Numbered from the stretch's first letter, positions 1-9,169 are shown. The stretch is DNA of 35,700 bases from Ectopseudomonas mendocina (GCF_007049795.1 NZ_SCFY01000035.1:1-35700); one strand, 5' to 3'. Numbers and translations are program-made. The notes: generated by a model not told the origin, from the sequence alone.

Positions 1-1
1 C

Positions 2-280
2 ATCCTGATCCTCGCACCGATCCTGTTCCCGATCGCCATGCAGCTGGGCATCGACCCGATCCACCTGGGGATCATCATGGTGGTGAACATGGAGATCAGC
101 TTGATCACGCCGCCGGTAGGGCTGAACCTGTTCGTCACCTCGGCGGTAACGGGGATGCCGCTGACGGCAGTGATCCGCGCGGCGATGCCGTGGCTGATGC
201 TGCTGCTGAGCTTCCTGATGATCATCACCTACATCCCAGCGGTATCCATGGCGTTGCCGAACTGGCTGGGGATGAGCTGA
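2..280 (+). CDS. dctM: TRAP transporter large permease, DctM type (3' end only)
   Basis: The last 92 codons of a gene that begins upstream of the window; the reading frame is open from base 2. It encodes the C-terminal part of the large membrane subunit of a tripartite ATP-independent periplasmic (TRAP) transporter, which moves C4-dicarboxylates or similar acids across the inner membrane using an ion gradient. Visible signs are the family signature around HLGIIMVVNMEISLITPP, followed by VGLNLFV and a final hydrophobic helix (MLLLSFLMIITYIPA). The family is usually about 425 residues, so only about a fifth is present. In P. aeruginosa a dct-type TRAP cluster also lies directly before acsA, so this looks like conserved synteny. 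Substrate cannot be told from this piece. Confidence 0.87.
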   Translation: MLILAPILFPIAMQLGIDPIHLGIIMVVNMEISLITPPVGLNLFVTSAVTGMPLTAVIRAAMPWLMLLLSFLMIITYIPAVSMALPNWLGMS

Positions 281-301
281 GCAATTGTGTCTACCTCTGT
301 G

Positions 302-325
302 CCCGGCCTTGTGCCGGGTTTTTTT
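302..325 (+). terminator. Rho-independent terminator after dctM
   Basis: CCCGGC (302-307), a five-base loop and GCCGGG (313-318) form a perfect 6-bp stem followed by seven T. It lies 21 bases after the dctM stop and separates that operon from acsA. Confidence 0.9.
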
Positions 326-358
326 GCTTCGTCGCGACATATCCATGACGCTGTCGAA

Positions 359-375
359 TTGGCTCGCCATATGCC
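359..375 (+). promoter_or_regulatory. Possible sigma-54 (-24/-12) promoter for acsA
   Basis: TTGGCTCGCCATATGCC has the -24 element TTGGC and a -12 GC at the correct 10-base gap, but A6, the first T of the -12 box and the last base deviate from TTGGCACG-N4-TTGCW. A start about a dozen bases downstream would place the palindrome at 394-417 in the leader. No better sigma-70 promoter stood out by eye. Weak call. Confidence 0.25.
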
Positions 376-393
376 AGGCAGGGCTTCAAGACG

Positions 394-417
394 ATGGTCT
401 TAGAGCGGTAAGACCAT
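394..417 (+). promoter_or_regulatory. Perfect 9-bp inverted repeat in the acsA leader
   Basis: ATGGTCTTA and TAAGACCAT flank GAGCGG. The symmetry suits a dimeric regulator's operator, or an RNA hairpin if transcription starts upstream. It is 76 bases before the acsA start. There is no T-run, so it is not a terminator. The cognate regulator is unknown; acsA in pseudomonads is under LuxR-type response-regulator control (ErdR/AgmR family), but I cannot match this site to it. Confidence 0.4.
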
Positions 418-464
418 GGTCGAATGGCCTCACGAAGGGTCGGGAGATACAAAAGGCACCATAC

Positions 465-472
465 AAAAACAA
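465..472 (+). promoter_or_regulatory. Hfq/Crc A-rich motif before the acsA ribosome binding site
   Basis: AAAAACAA fits AANAANAA, the RNA motif bound by Hfq with Crc in Pseudomonas. It ends nine bases before the GAGGTG ribosome binding site (482-487), a position where binding would block translation. acsA is a plausible catabolite-repressed gene. Confidence 0.5.
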
Positions 473-492
473 CTCCCCGTCGAGGTGATTCC

Positions 493-2454
<1,962 letters not shown>

Positions 2455-2470
2455 TCGGTAACGGCAACCG

Positions 2471-2511
2471 AAAGCCCCGCCCGGCCACAAGCCCGGCGGG
2501 GCTTTCGTTTT
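2471..2511 (+). terminator. Rho-independent terminator after acsA
   Basis: AAAGCCCCGCC (2471-2481) pairs with GGCGGGGCTTT (2495-2505), then CGTTTT. It is a strong hairpin starting 17 bases after the acsA stop. Confidence 0.92.
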
Positions 2512-2544
2512 GGGTTATGCCCTCCTTCGCCGTCGGCTTCTGCC

Positions 2545-2850
2545 GGAGCCGGCGGCGCCGAACAACTGGTCGGCGCAGCGCAGAACATCTCCAGCGCCGC
2601 CAGCCAGCTGTCGGTGTCCACTCAGGAGCAGTCCCACGCAGCCACCAGCGTGGTCGGTGTGCTGGATCAGATCTCCCTGGCGCTGCGTGAGCAGACGGTC
2701 GCCAATCAGGACGTGGCGCGCAATGTCGAGCGCATCGCACAGATGTCGATGGAGAACAGTGAGGCGGTGGCCGATACATCGCGTACCGCACAAGGCTTGC
2801 AGCAACTGGCGTTGTCGCTGGAAAAACAGGTGGCTTCCTTTCGTTTTTGA
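2545..2850 (+). pseudogene. Methyl-accepting chemotaxis protein, C-terminal remnant
   Basis: An open frame from about 2545 to the TGA at 2848-2850 encodes the extreme C-terminus of a chemoreceptor signalling domain: GAEQLVGAAQNISSAASQLS, then heptad-rich helix ending QQLALSLEKQVASF. That pattern (glutamine/serine/alanine-rich coiled coil, final LEKQVA-F) is typical of the last 90-100 residues of methyl-accepting chemotaxis proteins. Nothing upstream supplies sensor, HAMP or hairpin-tip regions: the frame begins just after the acsA terminator, and the only start in it is a GTG at 2614 without a convincing ribosome binding site. It is most likely the scar of a deletion or rearrangement between acsA and the EAL gene. 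Whether a short product is made is unknown. Confidence 0.72.
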
Positions 2851-2901
2851 CTAGGATGACAATGACGGAGTCTCCACGTCTTGTTCTATAAGGAAGCGCC
2901 T

Positions 2902-3681
2902 ATGGGTATTGTCAGCCAGAGCATCTTTCCTCAGCCATTTCGGGCTGTGGGCTGCGCCGAGTGTCGCAACCCCGAGGCACTGGGGTTCGACTTCACCATG
3001 GCCTTTCAGCTGATTCTGGATGTCGAGGAGCAGCGACCCTTCGCCTACGAGGCGCTGGTGCGTGGTGTCAACGGCGAGTCGGCGGGGGAGATTCTCGGAC
3101 GGGTCAACGATGGCAACCGCTACCGTTTCGATCAGGCCTGCCGGGTCAAGGCCATTGAGCAGGCTGCGAAGCTCGGGCTGCTCGACATTCCGGATTGTCT
3201 GCTCAGCATCAACTTCCTGCCCAATGCGGTGTATCGCGCCGAGACCTGCATTCGCGCCACGCTGGAGGCGGCGCAGCGCTTTGATTTCCCGCGCGAGCGG
3301 CTGATGTTCGAGGTGACCGAAGGCGAGCAGATCCATGATGCGGAGCACCTCAAGCGGATCTTCGCCGAGTACGGCAAGCAGGGCTTCACCACCGCCATCG
3401 ACGATTTTGGCGCGGGCTACTCCGGGCTCAATCTGCTGGCCGAATTCCAACCGCACCTGCTCAAGCTGGACATGGCCCTGACCCGCGGCATCGATCAGGA
3501 CCCGGTGCGCCAGGCCATCGTCGCCGGTATCGTGCTGGTCGCGCAGCGCCTGGGCATTCGCATCATCGCCGAGGGCATCGAAAGTGTTGGTGAGCGTGAT
3601 GCGCTGATCGAGCTTGGTATCCGCTACATGCAGGGCTTTCTCTTCGCCAGGCCCGCGTTGGACAAGCTTTGTCTGCCCTAA
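2902..3681 (+). CDS. Stand-alone EAL-domain protein (probable c-di-GMP phosphodiesterase)
   Basis: Predicted to hydrolyse the second messenger c-di-GMP to pGpG. The 259 residues are essentially one EAL domain with a short N-terminal extension carrying CAEC (about 16-19) and no membrane segment, so the protein should be cytosolic. Conserved catalytic and metal-binding elements are present: EAL (50-52), an N in LSINFLP, the E of EVTEGE, DDFGAGYS (167-174), K in LLKLDM and E in IIAEGIE. The domain is therefore likely active. ATG 2902 is chosen over TTG 2881 because AAGGA (2890-2894) sits seven bases before it. The chemoreceptor remnant ends 51 bases upstream. The paired cysteines could bind metal or sense redox, but that is a guess. 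Confidence 0.9.
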   Translation: MGIVSQSIFPQPFRAVGCAECRNPEALGFDFTMAFQLILDVEEQRPFAYEALVRGVNGESAGEILGRVNDGNRYRFDQACRVKAIEQAAKLGLLDIPDCLLSINFLPNAVYRAETCIRATLEAAQRFDFPRERLMFEVTEGEQIHDAEHLKRIFAEYGKQGFTTAIDDFGAGYSGLNLLAEFQPHLLKLDMALTRGIDQDPVRQAIVAGIVLVAQRLGIRIIAEGIESVGERDALIELGIRYMQGFLFARPALDKLCLP

Positions 3682-3803
3682 GCGCAAACGCACCGCTGGT
3701 GGGGACAGTTAAGCGCTGACGTAGCGAATGTGAGCGGCGCCCTGCCGCGAATCAGGGCGGCGTGCTATGGCCAAAAACGGATAACCCGCAGGTCACATCA
3801 CCC

Positions 3804-3878
3804 GTAGGAGCCGCGCCTCGCGGCGAATCGAAAGATCACCGCAAAGCCAAAGGCTTCGCCCCGAGGCGGGGCTCCTAC
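3804..3878. repeat. REP-like extragenic palindrome (GTAGGAGC family)
   Basis: GTAGGAGC followed by a GC-rich arm (3804-3825) is mirrored by an arm ending GCTCCTAC (3859-3878). It lies between the convergent EAL and DUF4197 genes, a typical place for Pseudomonas REP elements. Related palindromes occur near 30943 and 34739. Confidence 0.75.
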
Positions 3879-3901
3879 TCAGGCTGCGTCAAGGGCTCTT
3901 C

Positions 3902-4579
3902 TCAGAGCGCGCCGAACACCTTCTTCGCCAGGCTGGTAGCGGCACCGGCCGGGTTCTGGCGGATGCTGGCTTCCTGCTTGGCAATCATCTCGAACAGGCC
4001 ATCGAGCGCCTGTTCGGTCACGTAGCTTTCTACCGTGCTGTTCTTGGCATCGCCCACGCCGAAGCTGGCGGCTTGGCCGGCGAAGGCGTTGTATTGCTGG
4101 GCCAGGCCGACCTGGTCGGTGGCCTGCTTGACGATGGGCAGGAACTTGGCGCGGATCTGCTCGCGGCTGCTCTTGTTCAGGTACTGGGTGGCCGAGTCCT
4201 GCGGGCCGCTGAGAATCGACTTGGCGTCGGCCACGGTCATCTTCTTCACCGCGTCGACCAACAGAGCCTGAGCCTGCGGCACGGCGGCTTCGGCAGCCTT
4301 GTTCATGCTCGCTTCGAGCTGATCGACCTGGGCACCCATGCCCATCATCTTCATGGTCTTGGCGGCTTTGCCGAGTTTGCCGGGCAGCTCGATGCGCACG
4401 TCTGGGTTGTTGCTGAAGCCGCCGGGCGTGCCTAACTGCTTGACGGCCACCTGGGCGCCCTGGATCAGCGCGTCTTTCAGGCCGCCGCTGGCGTCCTGCT
4501 GGCTCAGATCGGAGAGGGACAGCGCGAAGACGTTGGCCGAGAGCAGCAGGCCAGCGGCAAGAGTAGTGAGGCGCAGCAT
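3902..4579 (-). CDS. DUF4197 periplasmic protein
   Basis: A 225-residue secreted protein of unknown function. It starts with a standard signal peptide (MLRLTTLAAGLLLSANVFA, cleavage near 19) and continues with the conserved helical DUF4197 body: SGGLKDALIQGAQVAVKQLG, a PGKLGKAAKTMKMMG stretch, the SILSGPQDSATQYL segment and a C-terminal ALDGLFEMIAKQE block. Length agrees with the family (about 220-240). It is transcribed away from the small gene at 4696, with which it shares a divergent intergenic region of about 115 bases. There is no catalytic motif and no operon partner. Confidence is high for family, none for role. Confidence 0.88.
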   Translation of the reverse strand: MLRLTTLAAGLLLSANVFALSLSDLSQQDASGGLKDALIQGAQVAVKQLGTPGGFSNNPDVRIELPGKLGKAAKTMKMMGMGAQVDQLEASMNKAAEAAVPQAQALLVDAVKKMTVADAKSILSGPQDSATQYLNKSSREQIRAKFLPIVKQATDQVGLAQQYNAFAGQAASFGVGDAKNSTVESYVTEQALDGLFEMIAKQEASIRQNPAGAATSLAKKVFGAL

Positions 4580-4695
4580 GATGGTGATCCTTGCATCGGG
4601 GGAAATGCTGTGAGCTTAACGGACTCTGCGTTACTGGCAAGTCGGCCGATAGCCGTGGATGGGCAGCGCGTTTCGCTATGGCTATGATCAGGGCC

Positions 4696-5097
4696 ATGAA
4701 TTCGCCGCTGCTGCTCCGAAATCCTTGCCCGCCAGGCGCTTGCGACTGCCAGCGTGATGAGCTGCTGGACAGGCCGGGTGCCGATACCCGCGTGCTGCTG
4801 TTGACCCGGCAGGAGGAGCAGCGCCTGCTCGAACGCCTGGAAAACCTGCAGAGCTTGGAAGACCTTGAGCGCATGCAACAGCGCATGTTCGACAACCTGG
4901 GTATTCGCCTGCACATCGAGCCGGCCCATGGCGAGGTGCGCAGCATGCGCGGTATTCACATGCGTTTCGAGGCGCATCCGGGGTTGTGCCGCAAGACCCG
5001 GCAGAACATTCCGGCGGCAATTCGACGAGCCATGGAGAAAAAGCCGGAAATCGCCTGGCGCCTGCTGGATTCTTTCGACCTGTTCGGTGGCTTGTAG
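4696..5097 (+). CDS. Conserved hypothetical protein with an N-terminal cysteine cluster
   Basis: A 133-residue soluble protein; I do not recognise its family. Near the N-terminus it has the pattern NPCPPGACDCQRDEL, i.e. three cysteines in C-x4-C-x-C spacing, which could hold a metal or cluster. It continues with an acidic/leucine-rich helix (RQEEQRLLERLENLQSLEDLERMQQRM) and a basic C-terminal half (GLCRKTRQNIPAAIRRAMEKKPEIAWRLLDSFDLF) that looks well folded and conserved rather than random. In-frame ATGs at 4678, 4684 and 4696 are all possible; 4696 follows AGGG and leads directly into the Cys region. It is convergent with the SDR gene, six bases away. Reality as a gene is supported by codon use and clean ends, not by a known homologue. 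Confidence 0.68.
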   Translation: MNSPLLLRNPCPPGACDCQRDELLDRPGADTRVLLLTRQEEQRLLERLENLQSLEDLERMQQRMFDNLGIRLHIEPAHGEVRSMRGIHMRFEAHPGLCRKTRQNIPAAIRRAMEKKPEIAWRLLDSFDLFGGL

Positions 5098-5103
5098 GTG
5101 GTG

Positions 5104-5802
5104 CTACCAGGGCAGTGGTTGGCCGTCGTAGGCGTGGAAGCTGCCACTGTGTTCCGGCCCCAGGCTATCGATCACCCGCAGCAATTCCGCTGCTGCCTGT
5201 TCGGCCGGTCGTGCGGCTGCGGCGCCGCGAAAGGGCTGTGACAGGGACGAAATCACTGTGCCGGGATGCAGGCTGAGCAGTCGAGCTTTGGGCTTGCTGC
5301 GTGCCAATTCGATGGCGGCGGTCTTGATCAGCATGTTCAGCGCTGCCTTGGATGCACGGTAGGCGTACCAACCACCGAGGCGGTTGTCGCCGATGCTGCC
5401 GACCTTGGCCGAGAGCATGGCCATGGCACCCTGATTGTCCAGCAGAGGCAGAAAGTGGCGCAGCACCAGCGCCGGTCCCAGTGCGTTGACCTGAAATACC
5501 GCCTGCAGCGCATCGGCCTCGATGGCAGTCAGGCTTTTCTCTGGTGCGATACCGTCGCGGTGCAGCAGACCGGCCGTGTGCAGGATCAACTGATACGGTG
5601 CTTCGCCGGCCAGTGCGGCTGCAGCTTCGGCGATGCTGGTGGGGGTTTCGAGATCGAGCGCCGGTGAGCTGCTGCGGCTCAGCTCACGCACGCTGGCGCA
5701 GTTTGGGGCGGCGCGCAGTAACCGGCAGAAGGCCTGGCCAATGCTGCCGCTGGCGCCAATCACCAGCGCCTTGTAGCCGTTGCCCAGGCTGTGCAGGGTC
5801 AT
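5104..5802 (-). CDS. Short-chain dehydrogenase/reductase (SDR)
   Basis: NAD(P)-dependent oxidoreductase of the classical SDR fold, 232 residues, cytoplasmic. Visible are the nucleotide-binding GASGSIG (16-22), HTAG in place of the usual NNAG (75-78), the serine in MLSAKVGS (131), YxxxK as Y148-K152 in WYAYRASK, and a LHPGTV segment after it. All catalytic positions are present, but the substrate cannot be inferred. Its start overlaps the stop of the DUF3833 gene by four bases, so it is the last gene of a three-gene unit (chalcone-isomerase-like, DUF3833, SDR). Similar genes occur together in the light- or stress-induced clusters of pseudomonads that also carry a photolyase and a cyclopropane-fatty-acid-synthase-like gene, neither of which is here. 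Confidence 0.9.
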   Translation of the reverse strand: MTLHSLGNGYKALVIGASGSIGQAFCRLLRAAPNCASVRELSRSSSPALDLETPTSIAEAAAALAGEAPYQLILHTAGLLHRDGIAPEKSLTAIEADALQAVFQVNALGPALVLRHFLPLLDNQGAMAMLSAKVGSIGDNRLGGWYAYRASKAALNMLIKTAAIELARSKPKARLLSLHPGTVISSLSQPFRGAAAARPAEQAAAELLRVIDSLGPEHSGSFHAYDGQPLPW

Positions 5803-6332
5803 GGTGTGGCAGCGCCCCGGCGGAAGAACAGCGTGACCTGGCCCAGCTCGATGCCGAACTTGCTCATGGCTGAGCGGTTGATCAGGGTGTCGTCATCCAT
5901 CAGGTACATCCAGTCGTCGAAGTAAACGACATAGGTTGTATCGTCCACCGGCAGGTTGAGGTGATAACGCCAGCGCAGGGCGTTGCCGGCCACTTCACCG
6001 ATGGCTTCGCCGATCACATCGTCAGCGGTGCCGATCCAGCGTCCTTCGCCGTCCGGGGTCAGGGTCCAGACCCGGCGCTGACGGGTGCCGTCGCTGTACA
6101 GAAAGCGCTCGTCGAGGATCAGCTTATCGCCCTCGCGGCGGCTCTGGATATCGACGTGGAAGCGCTTGATCACCTCACCGGAGCGATCCTGGAACATGCC
6201 CCAGGCCTGCACCGGCCCGGAGAAGTAGGTGGGCAGATCCAGCACGGGTTTCTCGTTGGCGTAACGCTCGACCGGGACCTGGCCGCAGCTGATCAGCAGC
6301 AGAGTGCTCAGCACGATCAATAGGGCTTTCAT
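5799..6332 (-). CDS. DUF3833 lipoprotein
   Basis: A predicted 177-residue lipoprotein of unknown function. The N-terminus MKALLIVLSTLLLISCGQ is a type II signal with lipobox LIS-C16; Gly at +2 favours the outer membrane. The mature part contains the DUF3833 core: LPTYFSGPVQAWGMFQDRSG, DERFLYSDGT and a C-terminal VVYFDDWMYLMDD block. The ATG at 6332 is preferred over an in-frame ATG at 6344 because GTGAGG lies six bases upstream of it. The gene begins eight bases after the stop of the chalcone-isomerase-like gene and overlaps the SDR start by four, so the three are probably translated from one mRNA. The family has been found in membrane-lipid or stress gene clusters, but no biochemical activity is known to me. 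Confidence 0.87.
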   Translation of the reverse strand: MKALLIVLSTLLLISCGQVPVERYANEKPVLDLPTYFSGPVQAWGMFQDRSGEVIKRFHVDIQSRREGDKLILDERFLYSDGTRQRRVWTLTPDGEGRWIGTADDVIGEAIGEVAGNALRWRYHLNLPVDDTTYVVYFDDWMYLMDDDTLINRSAMSKFGIELGQVTLFFRRGAATP

Positions 6333-6340
6333 GTAGTACC

Positions 6341-6886
6341 TCACGGGTTAAGGCCAAGCAGAGCGGCACGCAGCTTCGGGCTGCGAGTCTGCGGATCGAG
6401 CCAGATGGAGAAGAAGGCACGGGCGAACTCTTGATCATCGATGACGTGCTGCAGCTTGCCATCGACATAGAAACGGCAGCCCTCGCCGGGCAGGAATACG
6501 CCGGTTATTCGCCTACCATCCTTCACGTCGACGAAAGCCTGGCTCATCTGTTTCGTCCAGGCACTTTGCTGTTCGCTGTCGAGGGGCTCGCCGTTGATCC
6601 GGCGAATTTCGTCGAGGCTGGTATCGACCAGGGTTTCCCGGCTGATGCTGCGCCGGTAGGTCAGTTCCAGGGCGAAGGGCTGAGAGAAATCCACGCGCTG
6701 CACTGGGCTCCACAACTTGGCGTTGTAGACCGAGAAGCCGAACCAGCTGAAGTCGCCGCTACCCACCAGACTGGCCTGCGGTAGTTGTTCACGCCAGCCG
6801 CTCTGGTTGTTGGCCTGCACCGAGGCACTGGCAAGTGCCAGCGTCAACAGCAGGGTCGAACAGAGGCGTGATGTCAGGGCTGCCAT
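6341..6886 (-). CDS. Chalcone isomerase-like periplasmic protein
   Basis: A 181-residue exported protein of the bacterial chalcone-isomerase-like family. A signal peptide ends near ASVQA (residue 25). The mature part has the family's FSWFGFSVYNAKLW motif, a central FALELTYRRSISRETLVDTSLDEI segment, and a C-terminal GKLQHVIDDQEFARAFFSIWL segment matching the helix before a WL-D-P turn. Bacterial members are not known to isomerise flavonoids; fatty-acid or lipid binding is suspected for the fold. It is the first gene of the unit with DUF3833 and SDR. Its promoter must lie in the 57 bases between the acyl-CoA dehydrogenase terminator and its start, or be supplied by read-through. Confidence 0.86.
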   Translation of the reverse strand: MAALTSRLCSTLLLTLALASASVQANNQSGWREQLPQASLVGSGDFSWFGFSVYNAKLWSPVQRVDFSQPFALELTYRRSISRETLVDTSLDEIRRINGEPLDSEQQSAWTKQMSQAFVDVKDGRRITGVFLPGEGCRFYVDGKLQHVIDDQEFARAFFSIWLDPQTRSPKLRAALLGLNP

Positions 6887-6913
6887 GAGTCATCCCTCAG
6901 CAGTTGAAGTTGA

Positions 6914-6936
6914 CCGCGGCCATCGAGTGGCCGCGG
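6914..6936 (-). other. GC-rich hairpin before the chalcone-isomerase-like gene
   Basis: CCGCGGCC (6914-6921) and GGCCGCGG (6929-6936) form an 8-bp perfect stem with a 7-base loop, 28 bases upstream of the start codon. There is no T-run on either side, so it is an operator or leader hairpin rather than a terminator. Confidence 0.4.
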
Positions 6937-6943
6937 GTAGCCA

Positions 6944-6990
6944 ATAAAAAAATCCGACAACCAAAAAGGGGAGAGGTAGGTTGTCGGATT
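6944..6990 (-). terminator. Rho-independent terminator of the acyl-CoA dehydrogenase gene
   Basis: Read on the minus strand, AATCCGACAACC pairs perfectly with GGTTGTCGGATT (12-bp stem, arms at 6979-6990 and 6951-6962), followed by a run of T. It lies 27 bases after the stop at 7017. Confidence 0.92.
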
Positions 6991-7016
6991 GCGCAGCTTG
7001 TCAGCGCCGCCTGCGA

Positions 7017-8795
7017 TCAGGCAGCGAACTCCTCATCAGTGATGGCCATCAGTGTCGCCTTGCCTGCCTTGATCTCGCTGAGCAGGGCGTCGGTTTCTGG
7101 CAGGATGCGGGCCATGAAGAAATCGGCGGACTTGATCTTGGCCGCATAGAAATGAGTTTCCGAACTGCCGGCATCGAGTTGGCGCTGGGCCAGCTGGGAT
7201 TGTTGCGACCACAACCAGGCTAGGCTGGTCAGACCGAACAGACGCAGATAGGGCGTTGCCGCTGCAGCCGCCTGCTCCGGGTCCTTGCTGCCCTCGCTGG
7301 CCAGCCAGAGGGTGGCTTGTTGCAGTTGCTTGAAAGCCCGGGTGACGGCCGCTGCATGCGGCGCCGCCGGGTTGTCCTTGAGCCAGTCTTCGACCAGGGC
7401 GAAATAGGCGCGCACGGCGCGACCACCGCCCATCGCCAGCTTGCGCCCCACCAGGTCCAGCGCCTGTATGCCATTGGTGCCTTCGTAGATGCGCGTGATG
7501 CGGCTGTCGCGTACCAGTTGCTCGATGCCCCAGTCCTCGGTGAAGCCCGAGCCGCCCAGTACCTGTAGACCTTCGTTGGCGCAGGTGAAGCCTTCATCGG
7601 TGAGGAAGGCCTTGACCACCGGTGTCAGCAGTTGCACCAGATCGTCGGCGCGGCTGCGGGTTTCAGCATCCTCGGCGCCGTGAGCGATGTCCTGTTGCAG
7701 ACCGGCGTAGTAGGCCAGGGCGCGGCAGCCTTCGATCATCACCTTCTGCCGCAGCAGCATGCGGCGTACGTCCGGGTGCACCATGATCGGATCAGCCGGC
7801 TTGTCGGCCGCCTTCGGGCCTGAGATGGAGCGACTCTGCAGGCGCTCGCGAGCGAAGCCCAGGGCGATCTGGTAGGCGCTTTCGGCCACACCCAGGCCTT
7901 GCATGCCGACCATCAGGCGTGCCGAGTTCATCATGGTGAACATGCAGCTCAACCCCTTGTTCGGTTCACCGATCAGCCAGCCCTTGGCGCCCTCGAAGTT
8001 CATCACGCAGGTGGCCGAACCCTTGATGCCCATCTTGTGCTCCAGGCCACCGCAGAAGGCCGGGTTACGGCTGCCATCTTCCAGCACCTTGGGCACCAGG
8101 AACAGGGAGATGCCTTTGACGCTATCCGGTGCGTCCGGCAGCTTGGCCAGCACCAGATGGACGATATTGTCGACCAGATCGTGCTCGCCACCGGTGATCC
8201 AGATCTTGGTGCCGGTAATGGCGTAACTGCCATCGGCCTGCGGCACGGCGCGGGTGCGGATCAGGCCGAGGTCGGTGCCGCACTGCGGTTCGGTCAGGCA
8301 CATGGTCCCGGTCCACTCACCGCTGATCAGACGCGGCAAATATTGCGCCTGCTGCTCGGGGGTGCCATGGCTGGTCAGGGCGTTGATGGCGCCATGGGTC
8401 AGGCCGGGGTACATGCCCAGTGACAGATTGGCCGAGCAGGTCATTTCCTCGACCAGCATGTTCAGTACGTGTGGCAGGCCTTGGCCGCCAAACTCGGGTG
8501 TGCATGCCAGGGCCGTCCAGCCCCCTTCGGCGAACTGCTGATACGCGGCCTTGAAGCCGTCCGGGGTACGCACGCTGCGGCTCTGTGGGTCGTACTGGCA
8601 GCCTTGCTTGTCGCCAGGGCCATTGAGCGGGGCCAGTACGTTCTCGGCCAGCTTGGCGGCCTCTCCGAGGATCGCACCACTGAGGTCGGCACTAAACTCG
8701 CGGTGTTCGGGCAAATTTTGCAGCAGGGTGTAGGCGTCGAGCAGTTCTTCGAACACGAAGCGCATGTCACGCAGCGGAGCAAGGTAGGACGGCAT
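7017..8795 (-). CDS. Acyl-CoA dehydrogenase, 592-residue DmdC-like type
   Basis: FAD enzyme that introduces a double bond into an acyl-CoA thioester, passing electrons to ETF; cytoplasmic, beta-oxidation-like. At 592 residues it belongs to the long class with an extra C-terminal helical domain, the class annotated as DmdC (3-methylmercaptopropionyl-CoA dehydrogenase) or generic fatty acyl-CoA dehydrogenases. Motifs: MCLTEPQCGTDLG (165-177) and WITGGEHD (199-206) around the flavin, LQVLGGSGFTEDWGIE (410-425), and RIYEGTNGIQ with the probable catalytic base Glu438. It is monocistronic with a strong terminator. The start at 8795 gives the family's MPSYLAPLRDMRFV N-terminus. Chain-length preference is unknown; a DMSP role is only a family label. 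Confidence 0.93.
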   Translation of the reverse strand: MPSYLAPLRDMRFVFEELLDAYTLLQNLPEHREFSADLSGAILGEAAKLAENVLAPLNGPGDKQGCQYDPQSRSVRTPDGFKAAYQQFAEGGWTALACTPEFGGQGLPHVLNMLVEEMTCSANLSLGMYPGLTHGAINALTSHGTPEQQAQYLPRLISGEWTGTMCLTEPQCGTDLGLIRTRAVPQADGSYAITGTKIWITGGEHDLVDNIVHLVLAKLPDAPDSVKGISLFLVPKVLEDGSRNPAFCGGLEHKMGIKGSATCVMNFEGAKGWLIGEPNKGLSCMFTMMNSARLMVGMQGLGVAESAYQIALGFARERLQSRSISGPKAADKPADPIMVHPDVRRMLLRQKVMIEGCRALAYYAGLQQDIAHGAEDAETRSRADDLVQLLTPVVKAFLTDEGFTCANEGLQVLGGSGFTEDWGIEQLVRDSRITRIYEGTNGIQALDLVGRKLAMGGGRAVRAYFALVEDWLKDNPAAPHAAAVTRAFKQLQQATLWLASEGSKDPEQAAAAATPYLRLFGLTSLAWLWSQQSQLAQRQLDAGSSETHFYAAKIKSADFFMARILPETDALLSEIKAGKATLMAITDEEFAA

Positions 8796-8809
8796 AGCGA
8801 TTTACCTAA

Positions 8810-8930
8810 AGCTGTACAAGGATTTGTCGTGTACATTTTTTGTATAGCTGTTTTGCCCGCTTTGCAAGCCCTTTCGAGCACGTTCGTGCAATGACTGCTG
8901 CGTCACGCCTGAGCTTGTGCAAGCTGTACA
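8810..8930. promoter_or_regulatory. Cluster of AGCTGTACA elements upstream of the acyl-CoA dehydrogenase
   Basis: The 374-base gap 8796-9169 contains AGCTGTACA at 8810-8818 and 8922-8930, the inverse TGTATAGCT at 8841-8849 (one mismatch), a further TGTACA at 8830-8835, and a near-palindrome AGCTTGTGCAAGCT (8912-8925). The first and third form AGCTGTACAA/TTGTATAGCT arms around a 20-base spacer, immediately before the minus-strand start. A plausible minus promoter (TTGCAA, 17 bases, TACAAA) overlaps this region. This looks like an operator set for a TetR- or GntR-type regulator, which is not encoded nearby. The rest of the gap, to the EAL gene at 9170, shows nothing I can name. Confidence 0.42.
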
Positions 8931-9169
8931 GGTTTTGCTGGTTCACAAGCAAAAGCGCCCGATTGCGCCCCTTGTGCTAGCAGTGGGTGTCGGTGTCATA
9001 GGCCAAGCCATGGTTCTGAAGGTTCAGGCGGCCAAGCCAGGGGGGCGGCGATTGATTTATTGTCGGGCTATTTGCAGGCACAGCGTGCAGGCAGCATTAA
9101 AAGCTGCGCCGGAAACTTGCATTCGGCCAGGCAGCTTCAAGAATGAAGTGATCGGATCAGGACTTCATC

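Noticed and set aside
2881..2902. TTG at 2881 as start of the EAL gene
   Set aside because: ATG 2902 has AAGGA at seven bases; the TTG has no ribosome binding site.
6914..6936. Terminator on the plus strand
   Set aside because: Good stem but no T-run, and no plus-strand gene ends here.
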